Shown in pieces: positions 51,175-60,156 of a DNA stretch of 64,000 bases (positions are counted from its first letter, which is position 1; each line of letters begins with the position of its first letter). The DNA lies in the NCBI GenBank assembly GCA_002421605.1, contig DISJ01000009.1, positions 125,130 through 189,129 of the forward strand, read 5' to 3'. The position numbers and the translations under genes are program-made. Source of the stretch: Rhodobacteraceae bacterium UBA6213. GTDB taxonomy: Bacteria > Pseudomonadota > Alphaproteobacteria > Rhodobacterales > Rhodobacteraceae. The notes beneath the pieces are model-generated. The model saw only the letters and a program-made list of their open reading frames with translations, ran no database searches and was not told the DNA's origin.

Positions 51175-51188
51175 TAACACGCGTGTTA
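51175..51188 (+). promoter_or_regulatory. 14-bp palindrome between recF and the VOC gene
   Basis: TAACACGCGTGTTA is a perfect palindrome starting two bases after the recF stop, in the AT-rich leader of the VOC gene, upstream of a TTGACT hexamer (51199-51204). It resembles the operator of a dimeric HTH regulator (TetR or MarR type). No regulator gene is adjacent. Confidence 0.5.
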
Positions 51189-51280
51189 GAATTGCTAATT
51201 GACTGTTTTTATTACGCATAAATGCCCTCATTAACGCTTTGGAAAGACTCGCCGCGCACTGGCGGCAGCAAGGGGGATGT

Positions 51281-51712
51281 ATGACACCGCAGCGCGTAAC
51301 GCTCATCACACTTGGCGTGGACGATCTGGCCAGGTCACGGGCGTTTTATGAGGCTTGGGGCTGGCAGATCGCGTCGGCGCAGGACGGGGTGGTGTTCTTT
51401 CAGATGCTGGGCGCAGTGCTGGCGTTGTTTGGGCGCGCCGATCTTGCCGCCGATCAGGGCAGGCCGGGAACAGTGCTTGGAACCGGCGCCATGACACTGG
51501 CACAGAACTTTGCCACGACGGCAGAGGTGGACGCAGCCTTTGCCCGCGCGCTTGCCGGCGGAGCGCGCGAACTCAAAGCCCCACAGGAGGTTTTCTGGGG
51601 TGGGTATTCGGGCTATTTCGCCGACCCTGACGGGCATGTGTGGGAACTTGCGATGAACCCGTTTTGGCCCTTGGCCGATGATGGCAGCCTGACCTTGCCA
51701 GACGCTGGATAA
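51281..51712 (+). CDS. VOC family (glyoxalase/bleomycin resistance-like) protein
   Basis: A 143-residue vicinal oxygen chelate protein with two beta-alpha-beta-beta-beta units: VTLITLGVDDLARSRAFYEA at the start and the C-terminal GYSGYFADPDGHVWELAMNP with the typical DPDGH-WE metal-binding Glu. Family members isomerise, cleave or sequester small molecules; the substrate is unknown. The ATG at 51281 has AGGGGGA upstream. Its insertion between recF and gyrB, with an AT-rich leader and its own palindrome, suggests independent regulation. Confidence 0.9.
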   Translation: MTPQRVTLITLGVDDLARSRAFYEAWGWQIASAQDGVVFFQMLGAVLALFGRADLAADQGRPGTVLGTGAMTLAQNFATTAEVDAAFARALAGGARELKAPQEVFWGGYSGYFADPDGHVWELAMNPFWPLADDGSLTLPDAG

Positions 51713-51725
51713 TTGCCCCGCGCGC

Positions 51726-51754
51726 GTGACATTGCGCCCCCTATCCCCTATAAG
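51726..51754 (+). promoter_or_regulatory. Predicted promoter of gyrB
   Basis: GTGACA (51726-51731) and TATAAG (51749-51754) with a 17-base spacer, 28 bases upstream of the gyrB ATG. Both hexamers are one mismatch from consensus. Confidence 0.65.
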
Positions 51755-51782
51755 CGGACGACAAGATCCAAGGTAGGCAGGT

Positions 51783-54203
51783 ATGAGCGAAAACGCAATG
51801 ACGCCGAGCGAATACGGCGCCGATTCCATTAAAGTTCTCAAAGGGTTGGAGGCGGTTCGCAAACGCCCCGGCATGTATATTGGCGATACCGACGATGGCT
51901 CGGGCCTACACCACATGGTGTATGAGGTGGTCGATAACGGTATCGACGAGGTACTGGCGGGCCATGCTGATCTGGTGCGCGTGAAAATCCACGCCGACAG
52001 TTCGGTTTCGGTGTTCGATAACGGGCGCGGTATTCCCACCGGGATTCATGAAGGCGAGGGCGTTTCGGCGGCCGAAGTTATCATGACCCAGCTGCACGCG
52101 GGCGGCAAATTTGACCAAAACAGCTACAAGGTTTCGGGCGGTTTGCACGGTGTCGGTGTTTCGGTGGTAAACGCGCTGAGCGAGTGGTTAGAGCTGCGCA
52201 TCTGGCGCGACGGCAGAGAGCATTTTGCGCGCTTTGTGCATGGCGACACATCTGAACATCTGCGCGTGGTAGGCCCTGCCGCAGCGGGCCAAAAAGGCAC
52301 CGAGGTGCGGTTTCTGGCCTCTACCCAGACTTTTTCGAACCTCGACTACAGCTTCAAGACGCTTGAAAACCGGCTGCGGGAACTGGCGTTTCTGAACTCG
52401 GGTGTGCGCATCTCGCTGATCGACGAGCGCCCGGTAGAGCCGCTGACGACCGAACTATTCTACGAAGGCGGGGTGCGCGAATATGTGCGCTACCTTGACC
52501 GTTCAAAAACCCCGGTGATGGCGGACCCGATTTACATTGTCGGTGAGAAAAACGGTATTTCGATTGAAGTGGCGATGTGGTGGAACGACAGCTACCACGA
52601 AACCGTGTTGCCCTTTACCAACAACATTCCCCAGCGCGATGGCGGCACCCACATGGCCGGATTTCGTGGCGCGCTGACGCGCACGATCAACGCCTATGCG
52701 CAAAGCTCTGGCATCGCCAAGCGCGAGAAGATCGACTTTACCGGCGATGACGCGCGCGAAGGGCTGACCTGCGTGCTGTCTGTCAAGGTGCCGGACCCGA
52801 AGTTTTCCAGCCAGACGAAAGACAAGCTTGTTTCAAGCGAAGTGCGCCCGGCGGTCGAAAACCTGGTGAACGAAAAGCTGAGCGAATGGTTCGAGGAAAA
52901 CCCCGGCCAAGCCAAGATCGTTGTGGGCAAAATCGTCGAGGCGGCACTGGCGCGCGAGGCGGCGCGCAAAGCGCGCGATCTGACGCGCCGCAAGACCGCG
53001 ATGGATGTGGCCAACCTGCCCGGCAAGCTGGCCGATTGTCAGGAAAAAGACCCGGCGTTGAGCGAAATCTTCATCGTCGAAGGTGATAGCGCCGGTGGCT
53101 CGGCCAAGCAGGGGCGGGCACGGAAAAACCAAGCCGTGTTGCCGCTGCGGGGCAAGATCCTGAACGTCGAGCGGGCGCGGTTTGACCGGATGCTGGCCTC
53201 GGATACGGTGGGCACGTTGATTACCGCGCTTGGCACCGGGATCGGGCGCGACGAGTTCAATATTGCGAAATTGCGCTATCACAAGATCATCATCATGACC
53301 GATGCCGACGTGGACGGTGCCCACATTCGCACGCTGCTGCTGACCTTCTTCTTTAGGCAGATGCCACAGGTGATTGACGGCGGTTTTCTGTATATTGCGC
53401 AGCCGCCGCTTTATAAAGTCGCGCGCGGCAAATCCGAGGTGTACCTCAAGGATCAGGCAGAGCTTGAAGATTACCTGATCCAGCAGGGTATCGAGGGTGC
53501 GACGCTGCGGCTGGGCACCGGCGAAGAAATCGTCGGCGCCGATCTGGCCCGGGTGCTGGATGAGGGCCGCGTGGTGCGCCGTATTCTGCAATCTTTCCCA
53601 ACGCTTTATCCGCAGCGGATAATCGAGCAAGCCGCGATTGCGGGGGCGCTGGTGGCGGGCAGGCTGGACGCTGATGCGCAGGGCGTTGCCAACGCGGTTG
53701 CGGCGCGGCTGGATCTGGTTGCGGTGGAGTATGAGCGCGGTTGGCAAGGGCGCCCGACGCAAGACCACGGGCTGCGCTTTGCCCGCGTCTTGCGCGGCGT
53801 GGAAGAGGTGCGCACGCTGGATGGGCCGGTGTTGCGATCGGGCGAGGCGCGCAGGCTGGCGACGCATACGCAATCGCTGCACGACGTTTATGGCCTGCCC
53901 GCGCGCTTGATCCGCAAGGACCGTGAGCAGATCATCAACGGACCGCTAGAGTTGTTGGCCGCGATCTTGACCGAGGGCGAAAAGGGGCTGAGCCTGCAGC
54001 GCTACAAAGGCTTGGGCGAAATGAACCCCGAGCAGCTGTGGGAAACCACGCTTGACCCCGCGGCGCGCACGCTGTTGCAGGTGAAAATCGACGATCTGGC
54101 CGAGGCCGATGATATTTTCACCAAGCTGATGGGCGACGTGGTCGAACCGCGGCGCGAGTTTATTCAGCAAAACGCGTTGAACGTGGAAAACCTGGATATC
54201 TGA
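51783..54203 (+). CDS. gyrB: DNA gyrase subunit B
   Basis: GyrB is the ATPase/TOPRIM subunit of gyrase, which introduces negative supercoils. The 806-residue protein has the GHKL ATPase (RKRPGMYIGDT, VVDNGIDE, DNGRGIPTG, GGLHGVGVSVVN), the transducer region, the TOPRIM EGDSAGGSAKQGR near 432 and DADVDGAHIRTL near 508, and the C-terminal RYKGLGEMNPEQLWETT. AGGTAGG precedes the ATG. It has its own promoter and is followed by a GC-rich hairpin. Confidence 0.98.
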   Translation: MSENAMTPSEYGADSIKVLKGLEAVRKRPGMYIGDTDDGSGLHHMVYEVVDNGIDEVLAGHADLVRVKIHADSSVSVFDNGRGIPTGIHEGEGVSAAEVIMTQLHAGGKFDQNSYKVSGGLHGVGVSVVNALSEWLELRIWRDGREHFARFVHGDTSEHLRVVGPAAAGQKGTEVRFLASTQTFSNLDYSFKTLENRLRELAFLNSGVRISLIDERPVEPLTTELFYEGGVREYVRYLDRSKTPVMADPIYIVGEKNGISIEVAMWWNDSYHETVLPFTNNIPQRDGGTHMAGFRGALTRTINAYAQSSGIAKREKIDFTGDDAREGLTCVLSVKVPDPKFSSQTKDKLVSSEVRPAVENLVNEKLSEWFEENPGQAKIVVGKIVEAALAREAARKARDLTRRKTAMDVANLPGKLADCQEKDPALSEIFIVEGDSAGGSAKQGRARKNQAVLPLRGKILNVERARFDRMLASDTVGTLITALGTGIGRDEFNIAKLRYHKIIIMTDADVDGAHIRTLLLTFFFRQMPQVIDGGFLYIAQPPLYKVARGKSEVYLKDQAELEDYLIQQGIEGATLRLGTGEEIVGADLARVLDEGRVVRRILQSFPTLYPQRIIEQAAIAGALVAGRLDADAQGVANAVAARLDLVAVEYERGWQGRPTQDHGLRFARVLRGVEEVRTLDGPVLRSGEARRLATHTQSLHDVYGLPARLIRKDREQIINGPLELLAAILTEGEKGLSLQRYKGLGEMNPEQLWETTLDPAARTLLQVKIDDLAEADDIFTKLMGDVVEPRREFIQQNALNVENLDI

Positions 54204-54213
54204 CCTGTGCAGG

Positions 54214-54240
54214 GGCGGCGGTGCCTTTGTCATCGCCGCC
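54214..54240 (+). terminator. GC-rich stem-loop after gyrB
   Basis: GGCGGCGGTG (54214-54223) pairs with CATCGCCGCC (54231-54240), ten pairs including one G-U, with a seven-base loop, ten bases after the gyrB stop. A weak TTGG tail follows, so it may terminate or stabilise the gyrB message. Confidence 0.55.
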
Positions 54241-54385
54241 TTGGGGCGCGGTACTCGGGTTATATGCGCCATGCGTTTGGCGCGACGGTACATCCCGCGC
54301 TTTGGTATGGTTCACCTCGCCTTGGCGCAGTAAGCTGCGGGCGGCCGGTAAGGTCCGGTCACTTATTGCTGCGAAAGGGACCGCG

Positions 54386-55648
54386 ATGTCGAGCAACACT
54401 CCTGCAAAAGATAAGGAACGCGAGGCAGCGCACGGCGAGATGATGCCGCTGGCGGACGCCATTGCGCTTGCGCTGGACGGCGTGGCACCGATTGGCGCGG
54501 TTGAAACCGTGAATCTGGCCGAGGCACTGGGCCGGTTTTGCGCCAAGGCCGTTGCCGCCCCCGCCGCGATGCCCTTTTTCGACAACTCTGCGATGGATGG
54601 CTATGCGCTTCGGTTGGCTGATCTGGAGGGCACCGATACGCTGCCGATTTCGGCCACGATTGCGGCGGGTGCGGCACCGTCCGAGCTGATGCCAAAAACC
54701 GCCGCGCGCATCTTTACCGGCGCGCCGCTGCCTGCGGGTGCCGATGCCATCGCGGTCAGCGAGCATTGCACCGAACTGGGGGAAACCGTCCGGTTTGATC
54801 GTGCCCCCAAGCCCGGCGCCAACATTCGCATTACCGGAAGCGATCAGCCGCTGGGTGCAAGGCTGGTTACGCCCGGTCAGCGGCTTGGCGCGCGCCACAT
54901 TGGCCTGCTTGCCGCCAATGGGATCGAGAGTGTTTCGGTCGCACGAAGGCCTCGCGTTGGCGTTTTTTCGACGGGTGACGAGCTTGCCAAAGGTGTTCGT
55001 GGCCCCGGTGCGATCCATGATGCCAACCGCCCCATGCTGATTGCGCTTGCCCGCGCTGCGGGGGCCGAGGCGTGTGATCTTGGGATTTTGCCCGATGACC
55101 TTGGCGCGACCACCCGCGCGTTTGAGGGCCTTGCCGACAAGTTCGATCTGGTGCTGACCTCGGGCGCGGTGTCGGTGGGGGGGCGCGACCATGTGCGCTC
55201 GGCGCTGATTGCGGCGGGCGGGCAGCTTGATGGCTGGCGCGTGGCGATCAAGCCCGGCAAGCCGGTTGCCTTTGGGCGGATTGGCGCAAGTGCGATTACT
55301 GGGCTACCCGGCAACCCCTTTGCCTCATTCGTCGGTTTTCATCTTTTTGCGGCGCCGCAGATTGCGCGCCTGGCCGGGGGCACCGCACCCAAATTTGCCA
55401 CAACACCTGCGCGCGCGGGCTTTGAATGGCACCGAAAGCCTGATCGGGCAGAGGTGTTTCCGGTGCATCTAGCCGGGTATGATGATGCGGGCGCGCCCAT
55501 TCTCGAGCGCCTTGGCAATAGTGCCTCGGCCACGCTGTTTCCGCTGACCGAGGCGGACGGGCTTGCTCTTATCCCTGCTACGACAGAGCGTGTTTCGCAT
55601 GGCGATATGCTTTTCTGGCAACCCTTTTGCGATGGTCGCGTGGTATGA
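54386..55648 (+). CDS. moeA: Molybdopterin molybdenumtransferase MoeA
   Basis: MoeA inserts molybdenum into adenylated molybdopterin. The 420-residue protein has domain I with FFDNSAMDGYALR near residue 60, RIFTGAPLPAGADAI near 115, domain III with GVFSTGDEL and TSGAVSVGGRDH, and GLPGNPFASFVGF near 310. The ATG at 54386 follows AAAGGGA; the open frame begins earlier (54221) within the post-gyrB hairpin. Its stop overlaps the DUF2478 gene, suggesting a shared molybdenum-related role. Confidence 0.95.
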   Translation: MSSNTPAKDKEREAAHGEMMPLADAIALALDGVAPIGAVETVNLAEALGRFCAKAVAAPAAMPFFDNSAMDGYALRLADLEGTDTLPISATIAAGAAPSELMPKTAARIFTGAPLPAGADAIAVSEHCTELGETVRFDRAPKPGANIRITGSDQPLGARLVTPGQRLGARHIGLLAANGIESVSVARRPRVGVFSTGDELAKGVRGPGAIHDANRPMLIALARAAGAEACDLGILPDDLGATTRAFEGLADKFDLVLTSGAVSVGGRDHVRSALIAAGGQLDGWRVAIKPGKPVAFGRIGASAITGLPGNPFASFVGFHLFAAPQIARLAGGTAPKFATTPARAGFEWHRKPDRAEVFPVHLAGYDDAGAPILERLGNSASATLFPLTEADGLALIPATTERVSHGDMLFWQPFCDGRVV

Positions 55649-56154
55649 CCCGCACCCCGCTGGCGGCGATTCGCTTTGAAGATGAGGAAATTGACGCGCT
55701 GCTCGGCGCCGTTGCCGCGGAACTGGCAGATGCGGGCTGGCGGCTTGCCGGGGTCATCCAGTCGCGCGGGGGCACCAACGCAGAAAGCGATTGCGCAGCC
55801 ATGAACCTAACCTCGCTTGCAACCAGCGAGGTGTTTTGCATTTCGCAAAACCTTGGGCGCGATTCGGAGGGTTGTCGGCTGCATCTTGGTGAACTTGGCA
55901 AATGCGCAAAGGCGATTGAAGCAGATCTGGCGCAAGCGCCCGATCTGTTGGTGCTGAGCCGGTTTGGCCGTGGCGAAATTGAAGGGGGCGGCTTTCGTGA
56001 CCTGATCGCCCACGCGCTTGCGGCGGGGATTCCGGTGCTGGCTGGCGTGCGCCAAGACCACGCCGAAGCCTGGGCCGATTTTTGCGGTGATTTTGGCTGC
56101 GATCTGCCGTTCGAAAAGGACGCAGCACTAGAGTGGGCGCGGGCAGAAGGCTAA
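55645..56154 (+). CDS. DUF2478 family protein linked to molybdenum cofactor
   Basis: A 169-residue protein that appears to be of the DUF2478 family, which I recall as associated with molybdenum genes. It has a core with CAAMNLTSLATSEVFCISQN, SEGCRLHLGEL, LLVLSRFGRGEIEGGGFRDL and a C-terminal AGIPVLAGVRQDHAEAW, resembling a P-loop NTPase-like fold without a clear Walker A. Translational coupling to moeA (ATGA overlap) supports a role in Moco synthesis or delivery; the mechanism is unknown. Its TAA stop overlaps the stop of convergent dxs. Confidence 0.78.
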   Translation: MTRTPLAAIRFEDEEIDALLGAVAAELADAGWRLAGVIQSRGGTNAESDCAAMNLTSLATSEVFCISQNLGRDSEGCRLHLGELGKCAKAIEADLAQAPDLLVLSRFGRGEIEGGGFRDLIAHALAAGIPVLAGVRQDHAEAWADFCGDFGCDLPFEKDAALEWARAEG

Positions 56155-58061
56155 GCCCGCCGCGCCACCTTGACGCCCAGCACCTCTAGCACCTTCGCCT
56201 CGATCTGCGGGGCGTTCATGGCGGCGGAGGCATACATGTCTTCGGGCGAGGAATGGTCGATGAACGTGTCAGGCAACACCATGCTGCGGAAGCGGTAGCC
56301 GCGATCGAAGATGCCTTCTTCGGCCAAAAGCTGTGCAACATGGCTACCAAAGCCGCCGATTGCGCCTTCTTCCACGGTAATCAGCGCCTCGTGCCCGGCC
56401 ACCAGCCGCAGAATCAGTTCGCGATCGAGCGGTTTGGCAAAGCGGGCATCAGCGACGGTGGGGGCAAGGCCACGCGCGGCCAGCGCCTCACGCGCTTTCA
56501 GCACCTCGCCAAGACGGGTGCCGAAAGACAGGATCGCCACGCGCCCGCCCTCGGCCACGATACGGCCACGGCCGATTTCCAAGGGCACGCCTTTGGTGGG
56601 CATTTCGACGCCAGTGCCCTCGCCGCGCGGATAGCGGAAGGCGATCGGGCCGGAGTCATGCGACACGGCAGTGGCGACCATATGCACCAGTTCCGCCTCA
56701 TCCGCCGCGGCCATCACCACGAAGCCCGGCAGATTGGCCAGAAACGCCACATCAAAGGCGCCCGCGTGGGTTGCACCATCTGCCCCTACAAGCCCGGCGC
56801 GGTCGATGGCAAAGCGCACTGGCAGGCGCTGAATGGCAACATCGTGCACGATCTGATCAAAGCCGCGTTGCAGGAAGGTGGAATACAGCGTGCAGAAAGG
56901 TTTTAGCCCGCCCGCCGCCATACCGGCCGAAAAGGTGACCGCGTGCTGTTCGGCAATGCCCACATCAAAGCAGCGGCGCGGGAAGCGCTTGGCGAACAGA
57001 TCAAGGCCAGTGCCCTCGGGCATGGCGGCGGTGACGGCGACGATCTTTTCGTCACGCTCGGCCTCGGCCAGAAGGCTTTGGGCAAAAACCTTGGTGTAGC
57101 TTGGCGCGTTTGATGCGGCCTTGGTTTGCACGCCGGTCAGCACGTTGAACTTGGCGGTGGCGTGGCCACGGTCAGCGGCGCTTTCGGCCGGGGCGTAACC
57201 TTTGCCCTTTTTGGTCACGACATGAATCAGCATCGGTCCGGTGGCCCGCACCTTGACGGTGCGCAGCAGCGGCAAAAGCTGATCGAGGTCGTGCCCATCG
57301 ACAGGGCCGACATAGGTAAAGCCCAGTTCCTCGAACAGGGTGCCGCCCACTGTCATGCCTTTCAGCATTTCCTTGGCGCGGCGTGCGCCTTCTTGCAGAC
57401 CCTCTGGCAACAGGCTGACCGCGCCTTTGGCGGCTGCCTTCAGATCCTGATAGGGGCCGCCCGCATAAAGCCGCGTGAGATATGATGAAAGTGCGCCAAC
57501 CGGCGGGGCGATCGACATTTCGTTATCGTTCAGCACCACGAACAGGCGCTTGCCAAGGTGGCCCGCGTTGTTCATCGCCTCAAATGCCATGCCCGCGCTC
57601 ATCGCGCCGTCACCGATAACGGCAATCGCATCCCCCGCGTCGCCGCCCAGATCGCGCGCCACGGCAAGGCCTAGCGCGGCCGAGATGGAGGTAGAGCTGT
57701 GGCCCGCGCCGAACGGGTCATAGGCGCTTTCCGAGCGTTTGGTAAAACCCGAAAGCCCGCCCTTCTGGCGCAGGGTGCGGATCCGGTCGCGCCGGCCGGT
57801 CAGGATTTTGTGCGGATAGCACTGATGCCCGACATCCCAGATGATCTTGTCGCGCGGCGCGTCAAAGACGGCGTGCAGCGCCACGGTCAGTTCAACCACG
57901 CCGAGCCCCGCACCAAGGTGGCCACCTGTAACCGACACCGCCGAAATCGTCTCGGCGCGAAGTTCGTCGGCTAGCTGACGCAACTCTCGGTCGGTGAGGG
58001 CCTTGAGGTCCGAGGGCAGGCGCACACGGTCAAGCATGGGGGTAGTTGGGCGGTCAGTCAT
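56151..58061 (-). CDS. dxs: 1-deoxy-D-xylulose-5-phosphate synthase Dxs
   Basis: Dxs makes DXP from pyruvate and glyceraldehyde-3-phosphate, the first step of the MEP isoprenoid pathway. The 636-residue protein has GHQCYPHKILTGR near 77, GAGHSSTSISAALG near 118, the TPP motif GDGAMSAGMAFEAMNNAG near 150, and the transketolase C-domain with IEEGAIGGFGSHV-type sequence (TVEEGAIGGFGSHVAQ). The ATG at 58061 begins MTDRPTTPMLDRV; longer frames are unlikely. It follows ispA and xseB, the standard dxs operon. Confidence 0.97.
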   Translation of the reverse strand: MTDRPTTPMLDRVRLPSDLKALTDRELRQLADELRAETISAVSVTGGHLGAGLGVVELTVALHAVFDAPRDKIIWDVGHQCYPHKILTGRRDRIRTLRQKGGLSGFTKRSESAYDPFGAGHSSTSISAALGLAVARDLGGDAGDAIAVIGDGAMSAGMAFEAMNNAGHLGKRLFVVLNDNEMSIAPPVGALSSYLTRLYAGGPYQDLKAAAKGAVSLLPEGLQEGARRAKEMLKGMTVGGTLFEELGFTYVGPVDGHDLDQLLPLLRTVKVRATGPMLIHVVTKKGKGYAPAESAADRGHATAKFNVLTGVQTKAASNAPSYTKVFAQSLLAEAERDEKIVAVTAAMPEGTGLDLFAKRFPRRCFDVGIAEQHAVTFSAGMAAGGLKPFCTLYSTFLQRGFDQIVHDVAIQRLPVRFAIDRAGLVGADGATHAGAFDVAFLANLPGFVVMAAADEAELVHMVATAVSHDSGPIAFRYPRGEGTGVEMPTKGVPLEIGRGRIVAEGGRVAILSFGTRLGEVLKAREALAARGLAPTVADARFAKPLDRELILRLVAGHEALITVEEGAIGGFGSHVAQLLAEEGIFDRGYRFRSMVLPDTFIDHSSPEDMYASAAMNAPQIEAKVLEVLGVKVARRA

Positions 58062-58080
58062 TCGCGGCCCTCCGGGGGCG

Positions 58081-58947
58081 TCAGGTTTGCCGGGAGATAA
58101 CGAAACGCGCGGCATCCCGCAAGGTTTGCGCCTTTGCGCCGTAGGGCGCAAGCGCTGCGCAGGCATCTTCGACAAGAGCCGCCGCACGGGCGCGCGCGCC
58201 ATCAAGGCCCAGCAGGGTTACGAATGTGGCCTTGCCAGCCTGCGCATCCTTGCCCAGCCGCTTGCCTGCCTGCGCCTCGGTCCCGGTCACATCAAGGATG
58301 TCATCGGCGATCTGAAACGCAAGGCCAAGTGCGCTGGCGTAGGCAACAAGGGGGGCGCGCTCGGCCCCTGCCAGTATCGCCCCCGCCTCTGCTGCAAAGG
58401 AAATGAGCGCGCCGGTCTTGCCTGCCTGCAGCGTGGTAATTTCGGCTAATGTCAGCGGCGCGGGCGCGGTTTCTGCCTCTATGTCAAGCGCTTGCCCATA
58501 GACCATTCCCGCCGCACCCGAGGCGCGGGCGAGGGCTGCGATCAGTGCGATGCGGTGCGCGGGCGGCCCGAGCGCGGGGTCGCAGCAGAGATCAAAGGCC
58601 AGCGCTTGCAGCGCATCGCCCGCGAGCACCGCAGTTGCCTCATCCCATTTCACATGCACGGTGGGCTGACCGCGGCGCAGATCATCGTTATCCATCGAGG
58701 GCAGATCGTCATGAACCAGGCTGTAGGCGTGCAGCGACTCAACCGCGGCGGCGGCGGGCATGGCCTGCGCCGCGCCCAAGCCGTACAATGCCGCACTTTC
58801 GAGCACCAGAAAAGCGCGCAGCCGCTTGCCGCCTTTGGCCGCGTAGCCCATCGCATCGCGCAATTGGCCGCTTGGAAGTTGTGCCAAGGCGGCATCAAGC
58901 GCGTCTTGCACGCCGCGCTGCGCCGCCGCCAGCCGTTCGGGGAACAT
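58081..58947 (-). CDS. ispA: Polyprenyl synthetase, farnesyl/geranyl diphosphate synthase IspA
   Basis: IspA condenses IPP with allylic diphosphates, feeding quinone and other isoprenoids. The 288-residue protein has the first Asp-rich motif HDDLPSMDNDDLRRG near residue 78, GKTGALISF near 170, and the second Asp-rich motif QIADDILDVTG near 208. It abuts xseB upstream and dxs downstream. Confidence 0.96.
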   Translation of the reverse strand: MFPERLAAAQRGVQDALDAALAQLPSGQLRDAMGYAAKGGKRLRAFLVLESAALYGLGAAQAMPAAAAVESLHAYSLVHDDLPSMDNDDLRRGQPTVHVKWDEATAVLAGDALQALAFDLCCDPALGPPAHRIALIAALARASGAAGMVYGQALDIEAETAPAPLTLAEITTLQAGKTGALISFAAEAGAILAGAERAPLVAYASALGLAFQIADDILDVTGTEAQAGKRLGKDAQAGKATFVTLLGLDGARARAAALVEDACAALAPYGAKAQTLRDAARFVISRQT

Positions 58948-59184
58948 CTAGAGCCCCGACACCGGCGTGGCACCCGTGGGCGCCCCGTTTTCACCAAGCG
59001 TGATCTTTTCCACCCGCTCTTCAGCGGCCTTCAACAGAGCCTCGCAATGCGCCTTGAGGGCTGCGCCGCGTTCGTAAAGCGTGATCGACTGGTCCAGCGA
59101 TACCGACCCCTGCTCGAGATCGCGCACGACCTTTTCCAGCGCCGCCATCGCGTCTTCAAAGTTCATCGCCGCTATTTCGGTCAT
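58948..59184 (-). CDS. xseB: Exodeoxyribonuclease VII small subunit XseB
   Basis: XseB is the small subunit of exonuclease VII, which degrades single-stranded DNA. The 78-residue protein has the family core NFEDAMAALEKVVRDLEQG and LDQSITLYERGAALKAHC. The ATG at 59184 has GGAG seven bases upstream; GTG 59190 and ATG 59166 are alternatives. The start overlaps the end of the deacetylase gene. xseB-ispA-dxs is the usual order. Confidence 0.95.
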   Translation of the reverse strand: MTEIAAMNFEDAMAALEKVVRDLEQGSVSLDQSITLYERGAALKAHCEALLKAAEERVEKITLGENGAPTGATPVSGL

Positions 59185-60112
59185 CGTCACGCTCCATCAG
59201 AACTGCCACATGTGCTGCAACCGAGGCAGCAACGGCGCTCAGATCATATCCGCCTTCAAGTGTCGAGACCACCCGCCCGGCGCAGCAATCATCGGCCAGA
59301 TCGCAGATGGCGTGAGTTAGCCAGCGAAAATCCGCATCGCGCCATTCCAGCGCGGCAAGCGGGTCGGCGTGGTGCGCATCGAACCCGGCGGAAACAAGGA
59401 TAAGCTCTGGCGCAAAGTCGCGCACACGCTTTAACGCCTCTTGCCAAACGGCGCGCATTTCTGCCCCGCCCGAGCCCGGCAAAAGCGGCAGGTTGATCAT
59501 CTGCCCATGCGCCCCGGTTTCGCTTGCATAGCCCGATCCGGGGTAAAGCGGCATCTGGTGGGAGGATACGAATATCGCGCGCGGTTCATCCCAAAGCAGC
59601 GCCTGCGTGCCGTTGCCATGGTGCACATCAAAATCGAGCACCGCGACGCGGGACAGCCCGTGATGGTCGAGCGCGCGCTTTGCGGCAATCGCAATGCTGC
59701 CAAAAAGGCAAAAGCCCATCGCGCGCTCTGCCTCGGCGTGGTGCCCCGGCGGGCGCATGGCGACAAAGGCGTTGCCTGCCTGCCCTGCCAGCACCATATC
59801 AACCGCCGCGTTGACCCCCCCGATGGCGTGAAGGGCAGCGTCAAGCGAGCCGGGCGAGGCGAAGGTATCAGGGTCGAGCATTGCCCAACCGGCCGCAGGA
59901 ATCGCAAAGCGAACGGCCTCAAGGTGCCGCTCTGTATGGCAGCGTAGCACCTCAGACTCTGGCGCGAGTGGTGCGGGGTAGCGGGCGAGTGTGGCAAATT
60001 CTGGCGCGCGCAATGCTGCCCAGATCGATTCAATCCGCGCCTCACTCTCGGCGTGGCCGGGCGGGGCTAGGTGTTTGAGCGCGGAGTCATGTGTGAAAAA
60101 AGCTGTGGTCAT
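59156..60112 (-). CDS. Histone deacetylase-like amidohydrolase
   Basis: A 318-residue class II HDAC/AcuC-APH superfamily protein. Zinc and catalytic motifs are present: RPPGHHAE near residue 120 (His pair), DFDVHHGNGTQ near 160 (Asp and His zinc ligands), and SAGFDAHHADPL near 245. Bacterial members deacetylate acetylated polyamines, small amides or proteins; the substrate is unknown. It overlaps the xseB start, so is probably cotranscribed with xseB-ispA-dxs. Confidence 0.93.
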   Translation of the reverse strand: MTTAFFTHDSALKHLAPPGHAESEARIESIWAALRAPEFATLARYPAPLAPESEVLRCHTERHLEAVRFAIPAAGWAMLDPDTFASPGSLDAALHAIGGVNAAVDMVLAGQAGNAFVAMRPPGHHAEAERAMGFCLFGSIAIAAKRALDHHGLSRVAVLDFDVHHGNGTQALLWDEPRAIFVSSHQMPLYPGSGYASETGAHGQMINLPLLPGSGGAEMRAVWQEALKRVRDFAPELILVSAGFDAHHADPLAALEWRDADFRWLTHAICDLADDCCAGRVVSTLEGGYDLSAVAASVAAHVAVLMERDDDRNSGDEL

Positions 60113-60156
60113 GGGCCAAAGCTACTTCGCGCGGGCCTGCCCGGCAAGGCATGCAC

